NCBI RefSeq assembly: GCF_022539505.1
Contig: NC_061508.1
Span: forward strand, 35,954,256-36,018,255
From: Lolium rigidum
Lineage: Eukaryota > Streptophyta > Magnoliopsida > Poales > Poaceae
Reading direction: 5' to 3'
Length of the DNA: 64,000 nt
Shown here: one piece after another, positions 32,666 to 45,011 of the stretch
How positions within the stretch are numbered: the stretch's first letter is position 1
Layout: the number at the start of each line of letters is the position of its first letter
Translations under genes and position numbers: made by a program
The notes under the pieces: model-generated
The model's database searches: none
Told to the model about the DNA's origin: nothing
What the model saw: the letters and a program-made list of their open reading frames with translations, nothing else

Positions 32666-33566
32666 GATCTCATAGTTGCATGGTGGAGCATGCCCTTCCA
32701 CTAGTCTGCTGAACACCGGAGGCTGCTGCAACACGTTGATGTCATTGTGTGATCCCGTCATGCCAAAAAAAGAATGCCAAATCCACATGTCATAATCTGC
32801 CACAGCTTCAAGCACCACACTGCAATATTCATGACGGCCTTTGTATATACCTTGCCAAGCAAACGGGCAGTTCTTCCATGACCAGTGCATGCAATCGATG
32901 CTTCCAAGCATTTCAGGAAATCCTCTAGCAGCATTTTGTGCCATGATCCTTGCAATCTCTTCCTCAGTTGGCCCTCTCAAGTAGTATTTGCTAAACTTTC
33001 CCACCACAGCTCGACAAAACTTGTACATGCACTCAATGGCAGTAGACTCACTCATGCGAAGGTAGTCGTCCTATGTATCGGCAGGTGCTCCGTATGCAAG
33101 CATCCTCATGGTGGCCGTGCACTTCTGAATCGATGAGAACACAATAACGCCTACAGCGTCGTGCTTGAGCTTGAAGTAGGGGTCGAACTCTCGAACGCCG
33201 TGGAGGATATTCATGAACAGACCCTTGCTCATCCTGTACCGGCGCCGGAAATTGTCGGCATGTGTTGCATCATCTGAGAAGTAGTCGCTGTGCAACATGG
33301 TATGCCCCTCCATCCTCTGCCGGGGCTTGGACTTCTTTCTCCCCGGCCTTGATCCTCCGCGGGCGCGGCCTCTTCCTCTTCTCCGCCTCGGCGTCAAGCA
33401 TGTCCTGGAGGGACGCGATGATCAGCAAATGCTCCCGGAGATCGTCGTCGAAGGCTTGCTTATCCTCCAGCAGCAGGGCAAGCATCTCGTCGTCGCTATC
33501 CATGTCTGAAGCAAAATCAATGGTTAAAATTGCGTCACGGTAGACGAGGCAACGAACATCGGCCAA
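32666..33566 (-). pseudogene. PIF/Harbinger transposase, 3' truncated
   Basis: The minus strand encodes a HARBI1-like DDE transposase. An acidic N-terminus (DMDSDDEMLALLLEDKQAF, from 33566) is followed after a one-base shift near 33330 by a basic tract, then HSDYFSDDATHADNFRRRYR and AVGVIVFSSIQKCTATMRM. An in-frame TAG follows PADT near 33071. Then DDYLRMSESTAIECMYKF leads to the catalytic domain: first Asp in GSIDCMHWSWKNCP, second in GSHNDINVLQ. The frame ends at CNYEI where the TRIM is inserted, so the region with the third catalytic acid (Glu) is missing. Because of shift, stop and truncation it is inactive. Confidence 0.85.
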
Positions 33567-34080
33567 TCGCGCCTACTTGGCAAGTCGTCGAGCACCTTGT
33601 GTGCGCGAAGGTGGGGAAGATTTGATGCCGCGTTCTAGGACGCGGTAGCGAAGCGGCGGCGGCAGAATGACCGGCGGGAGTGCCAGCCGCGACGACGGTG
33701 CTGACTCTCAGAAGAGATCAAACGTTGAAACGGCCAATAAATCCAGCGACGGCGGAGGGGTGGGAGGCACGAGAGGGAAGGAGCGACGAGAAAAAAGGCG
33801 TGAACCAACGGTTTATGGAAATAGTCACCGACATGTGGGAGCCCGCCTCTCTTTCCGTTGTGTCCGGCATGCCCGGAGCTTCTCCTGTGGGGCGGGGACG
33901 GGCTCGGGGCGCCGGACACCGTATCGGGACACGCCGGACAAAAAACGGCTTTGGGGGACGCGGCTGGGAAGGTTTTTTTTGTCCTGAATGTATCCTGAAT
34001 ATTCACCGTATCCTGAATATATCCATTTTTCCGGACGCTGGTTGGGGGAGCCGATAGCGCTCCCAAAATACTCCAACCAT
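33567..34080. mobile_element. 5' region of the Harbinger element
   Basis: GC-rich leader upstream (minus strand) of the transposase, including a GC-rich gene-start region and, near 34040-34080, ctcccaaaatactccaacca, which may be the worn terminal part. I could not define the inverted repeat exactly. Confidence 0.4.
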
Positions 34081-34199
34081 CGTTTTTACCCGCATTTATT
34101 TGGGAGATACCCGTGAAGATTTTCTTATACTAGTTTCCTGGCTTATACATGTTGATGCATCCATTGCTTAAAGAAATCTAAAATTTACTATTTTTTTTG

Positions 34200-34672
34200 G
34201 AGGAAAGTCCACTTTTCCTTGAACTCTCGCGGAATTTCTTTTTTTTATCCAAAAATTTATTTCTAGTTTAGATTAGACCTTCGTTCACTTTTCATTTCTC
34301 ATCGGTTGAGTTGAGAAAATCGCTAACCTGAAAAGAAGAAACAGTCAACCAACTCAAGCTAGTTGAGATGTCGAACCCAACATCTTAGTGCAAAAAATTG
34401 AAACTCTCATGTCCCTAAACCAATCTTTTGTTTACTTTTTCCCTCCCAATACACTTGAAGCATCATGCCACAAAGGCCTGCTTGCTTTTGCTTGTCAGCA
34501 TCATCCTACCTCTGTACCCTTGCACCATTCAATTGAGAATTTTGCCATTTGTGGCAAATATTTGGCTAGCCCAATCGGGATAAGGACTAAAAGTGAGTGA
34601 ATGATCTAAGAGTTCAAGGTTAATTTTAAACTAAATGGAAGTTCTAGGATCAAAAGTGAACTTTCTACATTT
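34200..34672. mobile_element. MITE with imperfect terminal inverted repeats
   Basis: The left end ggaaagtccacttttccttgaac and the complement of the right end (agaaagttcacttttgatcc, 34648-34667) align imperfectly in inverted orientation over about 40 bases. The interior is AT-rich and non-coding. A related left end occurs near 50500. Confidence 0.5.
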
Positions 34673-35406
34673 TTTTGGTGTATATCAAGACATTATATGT
34701 TTGAACACAAAGTTTCGTGAAAAAAAAACATTTTTGTGGCCTATATAAAAAAAGACAATTTTTGGTGCTTTAAAATCTTTTTTCATCAAACAATTTATTT
34801 TTCTTTTCTACATTCCATACAAATTTTCTTTTTACCGCAAAATTTTGTGGACGGACATAGAATATCTGGATGTACACCTAAAATGTTTTTGTTTTTTTTT
34901 TACATTTCATGTAAAATTAGAATGCATTTTTTCATAATAGGTGTATATAGAGTCTAGACCTTTGAGCCGAACACCATGTCCCTACATCTGAAGTAACAAT
35001 TTCGAACAGAAATAAGGTATGACAGCTATGGTCAACATGACATTGGATATGGATCTACTTCTGTGAAACTTCCTGTTCTACATCATCAGCCCATAGACAT
35101 CGCAACCCAGATAATCGTCTTCAGAGAGACACAGGTCCGGCCCAAACATAAACGACCCAGCACGCGCCAAACGTCGACCAGGCAAAGCCCGCCTATATCC
35201 ATGTCCGCCCTGCCGCGCCCGCCGGCCGGCCGTGCGCCCACGACTCGACCCCGTCCAAGTCAAAAACCCCTTCTCTCTCGCCCAAATCCAAGAGCCCCTC
35301 TCACGTCGCACCAGCCTGGCGCTAAGCACATACGTAGCGTAGTCGCGCGCGCGAGCGAGCGCAAACCAGCTATCCATCGACGCGAGCAAACGCAAGCGAC
35401 GCCCCC
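34673..35406. other. AT-rich spacer, then promoter/leader of the CIP7-like gene
   Basis: 34673-35060 is AT-rich with T runs and no gene. From 35100 the sequence is GC-rich and leads into the start codon at 35407; no TATA box is clear. Confidence 0.4.
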
Positions 35407-38400
35407 ATGGCGACGACCACGATGCTGCGCGGCGGCGACGCCTGCGCACCGGCGGACCCGCTGTGGGCGCAGGCCGCCGAGCTGGAGCGCCAGTTCGAAG
35501 GCTACAAGCGCCGGCTCGCCGAGAGGGCCGTGGTTGCCGCCGTCGATCGTTCCGATGTTGGCGTCGTCGTCGACAGCCACGGCCGGGAGGATCAGGAGGC
35601 GGAGGTGGGGAGGGGGAGGAGGTACGAGGCGTACGTGCGGAGGCGGGACGAGAAGCTGCGCCAGGGCTGGCTCGCCCGCATGGAGCGCAAGGAGGCCGAG
35701 GTCAAGGCCCTCTGGGCGCGCCTCGACGCTGGCGGCGGCCGCCGTCGGGGCCCGGACGACGTCGGCATCACCGCCAGCCCGGCCAGAGAGGTAATCTACC
35801 GATTGACCGACCAACGCTTTAGTTTTTCTCTTCGCTCATTCGCCAGCGCTCGGGAAACAAAGAGTTTGGAACTGTTCAACTTCTTTTTCTCAACAGTTTA
35901 AATTAAATTCAATTACCCTTTCCCCATATAAACCTGAAGCGCAAACTGTTCTCTCATTCGCAAGTGTGAACTGAACACCTGCCAAAATCCCCCTTATCAT
36001 TCAGTTTGTCATTCCTCCTACAAATACAATTTTTCGTTGAACTGGAAATGACAAAATGAACATTAAGCAGGGTTTTGGCAGGATCTCGGTTGCATATCTA
36101 TCTACTAAATATATTTCCGAAAGGTTTAAACAAAATCGATTACTCCTAAAAGTAGAAACGAAAACTGATTACTTTGTGCTTCAGTTTGCGCAATCCCCGG
36201 GACGAAAGTGTTCTGAATTAGCAACGCATCGCCGTTTTGGCGGACGCAACAAGTTCCACGTTCCTTGCTTGTCTTGTCTGATCCTTGCGCTCATGGGATA
36301 CTTTTTGTGCTTTTCTTGTGATTCGTTGAGACTGGCTTAGTTGAGCTATCGTATCAGCCTATAGGGTAGCCTTTCGGGTGAGAGACGTCGCACGCATGTC
36401 TTCCTATCCGGTGGTTCTCGTTTTTAAGTCACATGCAAAGTAAGTCCTGAAAAGAATGTATTCCGCCATATTCTGAGAGAAGTCCATATTACACCCCTAA
36501 ACTTGCCTCAAAGTTCACCTGACAACCTCTAACTTTAAGTTGGTTCAAATTTCACCCCTAATCTACAAAAACCGTTCGCACTACAACCTTCCACCGATTC
36601 AACTGGTTTTTACCTGAATATGGTTGCCATGTCAGCATTTTACGTGTATTTGTACAATTCCTAGTAGGAGTGGCATACCATGTTTCTACCGAGGCTGCCG
36701 CCGCACTACTGCTCTGTCCCCTGCGGGGCCGCCGAACAGACAGTCACGGCCTGCCGCCGCCGCGGTGCCATTGACCAGGTAGTCGCCGTCTGCCGCCGCG
36801 CGTGCCTCTCCCCAGCCCAGGCTGACGAGTAATACAGGCACGTCCGGGAGCTCAGCTCAGTTATAATCGATCGGTCGTCCTTGTCCCTCGTATCCAAACG
36901 GATCAAGGCATGAGAATAAGAACCGATCGTGAGCTACGAGAAAGGTTAATCCATTGTTGACTGAGAACATCCAAATGTGCAGTTGTTGATCAGTCCGCTA
37001 GCACTTACCAATTTGCATCTTAGTTGTTGGCGCCAATCAGCAAAGGAACCCCGCCCAAGCGGCCTAAGCAGGGGCGGCGGCGTGCGGCCACCTGGGTAGG
37101 GAACAGAGGCTACGGCTCCTAGGTTTTGGGAAGATACATAGGTTGAGTACTTGAGTTGGCATCGGGGAAAAAACCGGCTGACATGGCAAACAAATTCGGG
37201 TAAAAGCAAGTTGAAATTGTGAAGGGTGTATTCCGAACGGTTTTGATAGATTAGGGATGAAACTTGAACCAACTAGGATTAAGGGTTGTAAGGTGAATTT
37301 TGAGGCAAGTTGAGGGGGAAATCAAAGTTCACCTTACAACCTCTAATTTTAAGTTGGTTCAAGTTTCATCCGTCAATTTATCAAGACATCCTTGCCTCGA
37401 CGCGAACGAAAGCATTCGATTATGCAGAGTAAAGCTTGAATATCAAGACTTAGAACCGATTAAGTATCATTCAACAATGCATTTTTCTACCAGATATGTC
37501 TAGAATCTCTCCCCAAACCCCTTCTAAACTATAAATTGTGTGTTGGCTATATAAGTGCATCATCTTGATGTAACTGTTAGAATTCATCATCATTTAATGG
37601 ATTTATAAAGCACTCGTGATAGCCGATCTACCGGAGTACTAAGCTCATAACCAAAGGATTCTTAGATGTCACATTCGCACTTGTCTCATGAGCACTGAAT
37701 TCATATCACCTCCTACCATCCAAGCCTTTTATAAGGACCAAGACTTCTTGAAGCCAAATACAAATGGCATGTTTCTCATTTTACTTGTATGTGTCGGAGT
37801 TGTCCGATCTCATTTCTTGTGTCCCCATGCACTACGTGTTCGAATCTCACATATATGGAAATAGAAGGCACCGGGAGTCAGTGGCGGCTACAATAGGCAC
37901 TTCTTGGTTGATGCACACAGTGCCAGCGTGAGCTGGTCCGTTCTACTTTGCGTCCTCAATCATTCCTCCTCCGCCTTGCCCATCAACTAATATTGGAGGG
38001 TACCTACTCAAACCATCAACGCTATCACGCCACACCATCATTGTCATTTTGAGGGAGAAATGCATGGCCAATGCTATGCCTCAGCATACGGCATTGCAGG
38101 TTCACGTACGGTTCGGATGTCCTGAACCTGAAAAATTTGCAGCCTTAAAAGTGAAGTGGTAGCTTGAAGAAGAGGTGACTACTCCATAAGAGAAATGCAA
38201 GAAAAAGTGTAAAGCGAGAGGGAAAAGAAAGCAAGAGAGGTGGTGTCGTGTACTTTGCTGAGCTCATCAATACTTGCCAGCTTTGGGTTAAAAAGAATTA
38301 GCTATAGCTCCATCAATCCATACCTAGGTGGCTAGGAGTGACACAAACTTACCCCTTCCATTGCTGGTGGTTGGGCAGGGTACAATAGGTACCAAAGCCT

Positions 38401-41400
38401 TTTTTTTTTGAAACAATAGGTACCGAAGCTTTTTTTCTTTTGAAACAAAGGACCGACGCGAATGTCTTTAAGATGCACATGAAGATGAAAATTTTGCCAA
38501 CAATGGTGGGCTTGGGTATGTATATTGTATAAGCTCGTGATTGGCGCACACATATTTGAGACTAGCCCACATCATATATGATTTCTTCACGAGCTTAGGA
38601 ACTTGTAGATAAACTTGTAGTTCACAAATCTAGATGCACCAACCGTGCTTGGATTGTTAATAACTACACTATTTTCAAGTCTAAAGTGCAGTTCTCTACC
38701 GGAGCTTGTGACCAATAAACTGTGCGTTGGCTAAGTGCATATCATCTTGGCGCAGATGTCAGGATTCGTCATTTATTTAATGGGTTCACAAAACACTCAA
38801 AATAGCTGACCTACCGGAGTACTGATGAGCTCATAACCAGGGGATTCTGAGCTATCAAATGAGCAATGAATTCATATCACTTCCTATCACCCAAAACTTT
38901 TATAAGGAATAAAACTTCTTGAAGCTAGAGACGGATATATAGCTTGTTTCTCATTTTATTCCCATGTGTCGAATTATCAAATTGCATTTCTTGTCTTCCC
39001 ACCAACTAGAGTTTTTGAACTTCCGGGATAGGAATAGAAGGCACCGGGAGTTAGCGATGGATCACTGGAGTTACAGTCTGCACCTGTTGGCCGAGACATA
39101 TATCCGTTGTCCCGGTGTGAGCAAGTCCCTCATACTCTGCAACCACGGATGTTCTTCCTGTACCTTGTCCATCCCCTAATCTTGGAGGCCACCAATGAAA
39201 ATCGTCAAACTTCATTGACACGACCTCCTCGTGTCATTTCGAGGGAGCAACGCTATGACAATTTTTGCTTGGCCGGGGTATAATAGGGATCGAATTAGAT
39301 TAGTTCGCACTGGTATGAATGATAAGGTTGTGTGGACACTCAACAGTCCAGGTGGAGCAACGCGGATCGCTTTAAGTTGCACACCATTGACACCAAAGTG
39401 GCACATTTCCGGCCAATCTAGTGGGCTTGTAGACTAGCTCGCAACATAAGACATATGCAATTTTCACGAGCTTAGGCACTAGCTAAACATGACATTTGCA
39501 AATCTAGAGGCACCAACAGATTTTGAATTGTTAATCAATATTTTCAAATATACATTCTTCCTGTAACACTAATGTCCGGATTTTTTTTCAAAATTTTCTA
39601 TTTTATAGTTTGTGCTATTTACCCGGCCTAATAGAAAATACAATTCTATTAGAACTGTGATCCCGCACCACAGATTAGGGGCGTGACCCAATTAGGAGTT
39701 GCCACTTGGTACGCCCAACTGGCAACATCTAGGATGGATAGTGTGGTGGTAACAATCAGGCGGGTGCTAAAAACCTAACTTCCGCACATTAATTTCATGT
39801 TTTGTTGTGTTGGACGTCGCAAATTCAAACCTAATTGCAAGTTGGTACTCCCTCTAGACTGGATCATAGGGGTAACATCGTTTTCGGAGCTATACCAAAA
39901 AGTGGGCGTAAATTGTGTATTAAGTACCCAAATTAACTTGCAAGCATGCCTTTTTTATTGTGCTACATGCAAAGTGAAAGGGTTTTGACCAATGTATGCC
40001 TTCGCTCGGAAGATTTTCTCACCCACCCCTTATCCACCTTGGTCACAAGGCTCACCCAATTTATCTCTATAATCCAACACGAAGGGAGTATGAAGTGCAT
40101 TTTACTACGAACTTATATGCTCATTGTAGGTGCACCCACTACAAAGCTCATAGTTTGACACTTTGGTTCCGTATTCACATTACCAAGAGAATTAACATGT
40201 GGTTGCATGGTCAGTAAGATAGTGAAACCGCCAAACTATAAAAGATCAAACCCCATATTTAATAATTTAAGGTTTCGTAAAGGAGAAACATTTTTTTAAT
40301 GCGAGCCACGGTCTGTGTTTTTTAAAAATTCACATTACTAAAGAAGACATGTGACCGCGTGAATTTTAGTTGTAGTCTGATTGTCAGTTCCACTGCTGCT
40401 CTAGCTCGTCCTCTGTTTCACCCAGGTTTAGAATAGCGCTCGATTTCTCCGCTAACAGCATCCTTTCATAGCTCTGCAAAAAATCGTATACTCAGTTTAA
40501 TCCTGTCATTTGTTTACAGCAGAAGCCCCGAAGCATTGAGAAACCAGTTCCCGCTGGCGCCACTCCAAGATGCATCTCGGCTATAAAGCTCCCACGTCTC
40601 AGGGGCACCACAGCATCCTCGTCACCGGCAGCGGTGGCCAGCCCGAGGATACCCGCCAGCCGGCGAACATCACACCCGGAGCCACCCACCACGCCCCGCA
40701 AGGAGAACAGGATGCCGCCACCGTCCACCGCCGCGGCGACGCCGAGGCCGCCCAAGACGCTTTCACGGACCAGAAGCTCTCTCAAGGACAGCAGCAAGGT
40801 GGAGCGCAGCAGCGGCTCTTCCTCCTCCTCTTCTTCCTCCTCCGTCAGGGAGAGCCCGCGTCCCCCACGCTCCCAGGCCCTGCGGGCTCCTGCGCCGAGC
40901 TCCGCCGACGCCGCCATTGCCGCCGCGCGGAGCCGCTTCCACGAGCAGGTCGTCCTCGCGGAGATCAAGACGGCCGCTGTCGTTTCTCCCGAGCCGTCCC
41001 GCCTCGGGAGGTCACGCGTCGGCGTCGCGTGCGTCTCCTCGCCGTCGGTGACTCCTGGTCAGGTCGATTTCTTGAGCAGAATAGGACACAGTGTCCTCGG
41101 CGATCGTGAAACATCCGAACGTTCAGACGCCGAGGACAAGGACTTCATCACCCCGGTGGGCGGCAGCGGGCACAAGCTTGGCGATGCGGAGATCACCGGC
41201 GACTCCGACACCGAGCCGAGCTACGTGTATGTAAAGAGAGACCACGAAGAGGCTGGGGACGAGCAGGAAGCTGAAGTCTTCGAGGAGGCCATGACATCAT
41301 CGTCATCGCCATCATCTGAGGAGACTGACACGACCGCAAAGGAAAGCCCGGTGACCGGCGCAGAAGCATCGCCGCGGGATAGCTCCGAGTCGCTGTACTC

Positions 41401-42202
41401 AAACGTGCAGTCGTCGTTCTCCCACGGATCGGAGCTGGACGCCTCGGCCGCCGGCTCTCCACTCCCGACCCCGCCGCCTTCCGGCGGAGCTTTGTCCACC
41501 GAGGAACTGCTGGAGTCCGACGCCGCGGTGCTGAGGATGAAACGGGAGCAGGAGGAGGTGGACGCCAATGAGGAGGATCAAAGCATAGTGTTCCTGCCGA
41601 GCACCTGCTGCACCGCGACGAGCGGCGCCGTCCCTGTCGCCGGGAGGCCGCAGTCACCGATGGAAGCCGTGGCGGGGCTCAAGAGGTTCCTGACCTTCGG
41701 GAAGAAGAACGGAAAGGGTGCTGACGATGCCGCCATCGTCGTCATCGAGCGCGTGCCGCTTTCGGCAGGTGATGGCAGCGTGAGCGGAGGATCGGCGTCA
41801 GATGATTCAACCAAGCCGAGAACGTGCTGGTCGGACGCTGCTTCTGATGATCTGGACAAGAGCTATGTCATCTCTCCGCACGGTAATTCTTCTGCGTTTT
41901 CTGCATACTGCCATCATCATAGATTAGAAGATTATCTAGTCTAGTTCTGATGTGTTCTTCGTTTTCTTATCCCACTTGTGCAGTTCGGTCTTTGAAAAGC
42001 TTTGTACCGCCATCTCCTGCAAGATCTCAGCTGAAAGAGATGGCTCTACCTGCAAAATCACCAAGAGGTTCTGCTAAAACAAACTTGGCATGCATCTTGT
42101 GTTTACACCTTCATTTCTTTCACTTATGCTCTGTTTTATTCTGTCATTGCAGTACCCCGATCATTCTTCTCGTTCTCATCGTTTAAAAACAAAGGGAACT
42201 GA
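35407..42202 (+). CDS. Plant-specific COP1-interacting-protein-like protein
   Basis: Four exons (35407-35790, 40520-41882, 41984-42067, 42153-42202) join in phase to 626 residues. The first intron is 4.7 kb. Residues about 75-115 are a charged helix (RRYEAYVRRRDEKLRQ, MERKEAEVKALWARL). Around the exon 1-2 junction the protein reads SPARE then KPRSIEKPVPAGATPRC. A Ser run lies near 225-236; a long acidic, disordered middle follows; then VAGLKRFLTFGKKNGKG (about 512-528), CWSDAASDDLDKSYV, RSLKSFVPPSPARSQ and the C-terminus PRSFFSFSSFKNKGN. This order (charged YxxYxxRRDxKLR helix, GLKRFL.FGKK box, RSFFS end) resembles plant proteins annotated as COP1-interacting-protein-7-related; I infer the family from memory, and its biochemical role is not clear. 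A shorter protein starting in exon 2 would lack an ATG in frame near the exon start, which supports joining exon 1 to exon 2. Confidence 0.8.
36490..37320. mobile_element. Long-TIR element (MULE-like MITE) inside the first intron
   Basis: Left arm 36490-36645 (acacccctaaacttgcctca...ggttgccatgtcagc) and right arm 37160-37320 are inverted copies of about 160 bases, with about 515 bases between. Long inverted arms and no transposase fit a Mutator-like MITE. A further partial arm in left orientation follows directly (37321-37385), so a second copy was present or the end duplicated. Confidence 0.65.
37500..39560. repeat. Diverged tandem duplication of about 0.9-1.2 kb inside the first intron
   Basis: 37515-38690 and 38710-39560 share an ordered series of segments: gtgttggctatataagtgcat/gcgttggctaagtgcat, ctaccggagtac, gagctcataacca, aattcatatcac, gaaggcaccgggagt, gcacactt-type ends and cacgagcttagg. 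Divergence is substantial. A small poly-T duplication (ggtaccaaagcctttttt / ggtaccgaagcttttttt) sits at 38388-38450. Confidence 0.75.
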
Positions 42203-42316
42203 TGCCGGACATTAGTGGCAAAAGTTGCCGCTTGTACATTCTATTTAGTATTTACAGTTAGGTCGTTATATCAGTGATCCTCCAGACAACTTAATTTTCT
42301 GTTGAATGAGTTGTTG

Positions 42317-43420
42317 TTGGCAATATTGGTCGACAAAGAGACACTTCTTTTCATATGTATTTTTTTTTCTATGAGATAAGGCTCTCAGAGGATAAATGGT
42401 TAGAAAAAATCATGCCCCGAGAACAATACACAGCTCTACATAATAGTGTGCGTCACAAAGGTGATTCTTCAGCTAAGTTGAATGCTTTGTAGTTGGCAAT
42501 ATTGGTGGACGAATAGACACTTCTTTGTATATGTATCCTTTTCTATCAACGATGGATCTGAGATAAGGTTCTGGGAGGATAAATGGTTAGAAAATACCAC
42601 ACTTCGGGAACAGTATCTAACTCTATATAATATTATGCGTCACGAAAGTGAAACCTTGGCTAAGTTGTTGGTATCTTCCCCATCAAATGTGATGTTCAGA
42701 AGAGATCTTATTGAACCTAGACTTACATCTTGAAATGCATTGTTTTAGTGCTTGGCTTTCGTCCAATTAACGCAAGGGTCTGATGAGTTTTATTGGAACC
42801 TAAATGAGAATTAGAAATTCTTAGCGGATTCCATGTATATAGGGCTGATCCAACCTATTGAGCTGGCATTAATAATAAGAAGATTTGGAAAATGAAGATG
42901 CCACTGAAAATAAAGGTTTTGGCATGGTATCTTCGTAGAGGGGTTATACTCACTAAGAAAAATCTTGCTAAACGCAGTTGGCAGGGAAGAAGTGCTTTTT
43001 TTTTTGCTATCACGATGAGAGGATAAACAATTATTCTTTCAATGCCGGTTTGCAAGATCTATATGATCAATTATTCAAATAGGTTTTGCCTTGTACCGTC
43101 AGGTAGCATTATCAATATTTTCGGAAACTGGCTAAATGAGGTGGATCATAGGTTCGAAACACTTATTAGGATGTGAGCCCTTGCCGTAATTTGACCGTCT
43201 TGGCTATGTAAAAAATGACAAGGTGATCAACAACAACAAAAAAAATTCTCTTTTGCAGGTTATCTACCGATGCACTACTTTGATCTGTTCATGGTCATCT
43301 CTTCATCATGTGAAGAACCGCAACCTATTTACGAAGGTGTCTACATGGTTGAAGGATATGATGAAGGAATTTATTTCCCAACATGGATCATAACATATAA
43401 CATAAGAGTATGTCATCTCA
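42317..43420 (+). pseudogene. LINE reverse transcriptase C-terminal part, decayed
   Basis: Open and broken frames match the C-terminal zinc-binding region (zf-RVT type) of plant L1-like LINEs: SINDGSEIRFWEDKWLENT, LREQYLTLYNIMRHE, then KKIWKMKMPLKIKV and AWYLRRGVILTKKNLAKRSW, and towards the end LLQVIYRCT, NLFTKVSTWLKDM. The RT core is absent. The first part is present twice: a more decayed copy at about 42317-42490 and a better one at 42492-42670. It lies just behind the CIP7-like gene in the same orientation. Confidence 0.75.
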
Positions 43421-45011
43421 TTAGCACTACAACACGAGGTAGGTCTTGGTGGTTTTAAATACCAAGACACACTTAATCGCCGCGCTCACGCTGACCTAGA
43501 AAAAAAAGCCGCTAGGGATAGCTGAGCGGAGATTCTACAAAGCCGACGCTTTTTTGGCGCGGTACGTACCGATCCACCGCACGTTCTCGTACGCAACACC
43601 AAGATTGAAACACCGCAGTACATTAATAAACGGTGGATGATCTAATGCCATACATATATCAGTGGGAGCACACTACTTTTGTTGTGTTTCGTGCACTTAC
43701 TATTAAGAAAAAAGTTAATCACAATTAGTGCTAAGAAATTAGTTCCGCTTTCCAACTAGATTGTAATTTCCATATTATTAAGATAGATAATTAAATTTTA
43801 TTATAACCCATTACACATAATCAAAAGTTCTAACTACTAACTAACACTAATTATGAAAAAATCCTAGTAATAGTTCTGCATCGACGACTCGTGTGTTTTC
43901 CTCTACAGGCGGTTCGACCGCCATTCACCGTTTGCCACACACCCATGACCTTGCCGACGACTTGCATGTTGTTGTCCTCCATGAGTTTATTATGCCCACC
44001 ATCTTCATGCCGGATGTGAAAGGAAGAGAATCGCGACTCAAAAAGAGAACAACCAAAACTAATTGAATTGCTAACTGCGGAAAGTAAAGAAAATTTACCG
44101 GAGCGGCATGAGCATGTAGGGCAGAAGAACCGCTAGAGAAACAGTTGGACATATCTTTAGTTAGGAGTTTAGAATGTGGAGTCTCAGATCTAGGGTTCAT
44201 ACTGGAGAGAGGGAGTGCGTGAGATCTAGGATTCATAGTTGAGAAGGGTTTTATAATTTTTATTTAGGTTTTATTTTCATTTTTTTGCCCCTTTACAAAT
44301 TCCTTTTATTAACATGATTTTTTCATTGGAAAACTAAATTGGCACCACGCCAACAAAATTAAAATAGACATATTTAATATTTATTTTAGATCGGATGGCT
44401 GGAGATGCTTTTACACGTTAGGAGGAAACTACGCGATCATCTTGGGATATCCTCGTTCAATCAATAAACAACTTATAACCATATAGAAGGGTTTTAAATC
44501 TGGATCCAACAATTGTGGGCTGCACGTGGAAGTGGAACAGTGCCCTGATATCATTATTTATCCACATTGAGTTTTTTTTATTACAGAGAGAGGGCCACTG
44601 CTAGAATATTGTACTATACATTAGTTCTATGTTCTAATCTCACAAGCTGTATCTTGGTATTTTTGGTCTAGCTGAACGCAGGCTTGCCAAGATTTACTAG
44701 CCGTATTCCTCTACCGGGGAACACTGTAAAGATTATGGAGGTTTGGGATGCGGATGCAACTAATTGTAAATGAGAGTTTTCTGAAGGTTTGTCGGTGTTC
44801 CCCGGTGCAAGAGGACAAAAAAAGTTCAGACAAATAGCAAAGGGAAGCAGGTTATGCCACGTATGCCCAAAACCCCCATTCGGCCATTCCCATCTCATCC
44901 TGATATGCCCCCCCTGAGCTACGAACCAACCATCCATCACAGAGGTTCCGAGCAGTCCCTCTACCAAGAAACGGAGCAGCGGCGGAGGCCAGTCCTTCAG
45001 CTCGATCCAAG
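43421..45011. other. Spacer and promoter of peroxiredoxin Q
   Basis: AT-rich with no recognisable gene from 43421 to about 44650. 44850-45011 is the likely promoter and leader of PrxQ. A minus-strand open frame at 43925-44236 has no recognisable domain. Confidence 0.4.

Noticed and set aside
37840..37860. gttcgaatctc as a tRNA T-arm
   Set aside because: No matching acceptor stem, D-arm or anticodon arm around it.
39845..40090. Possible Stowaway element (tactccctctag ... gaagggagtat)
   Set aside because: The two ends match over too few bases and the interior shows no inverted symmetry.
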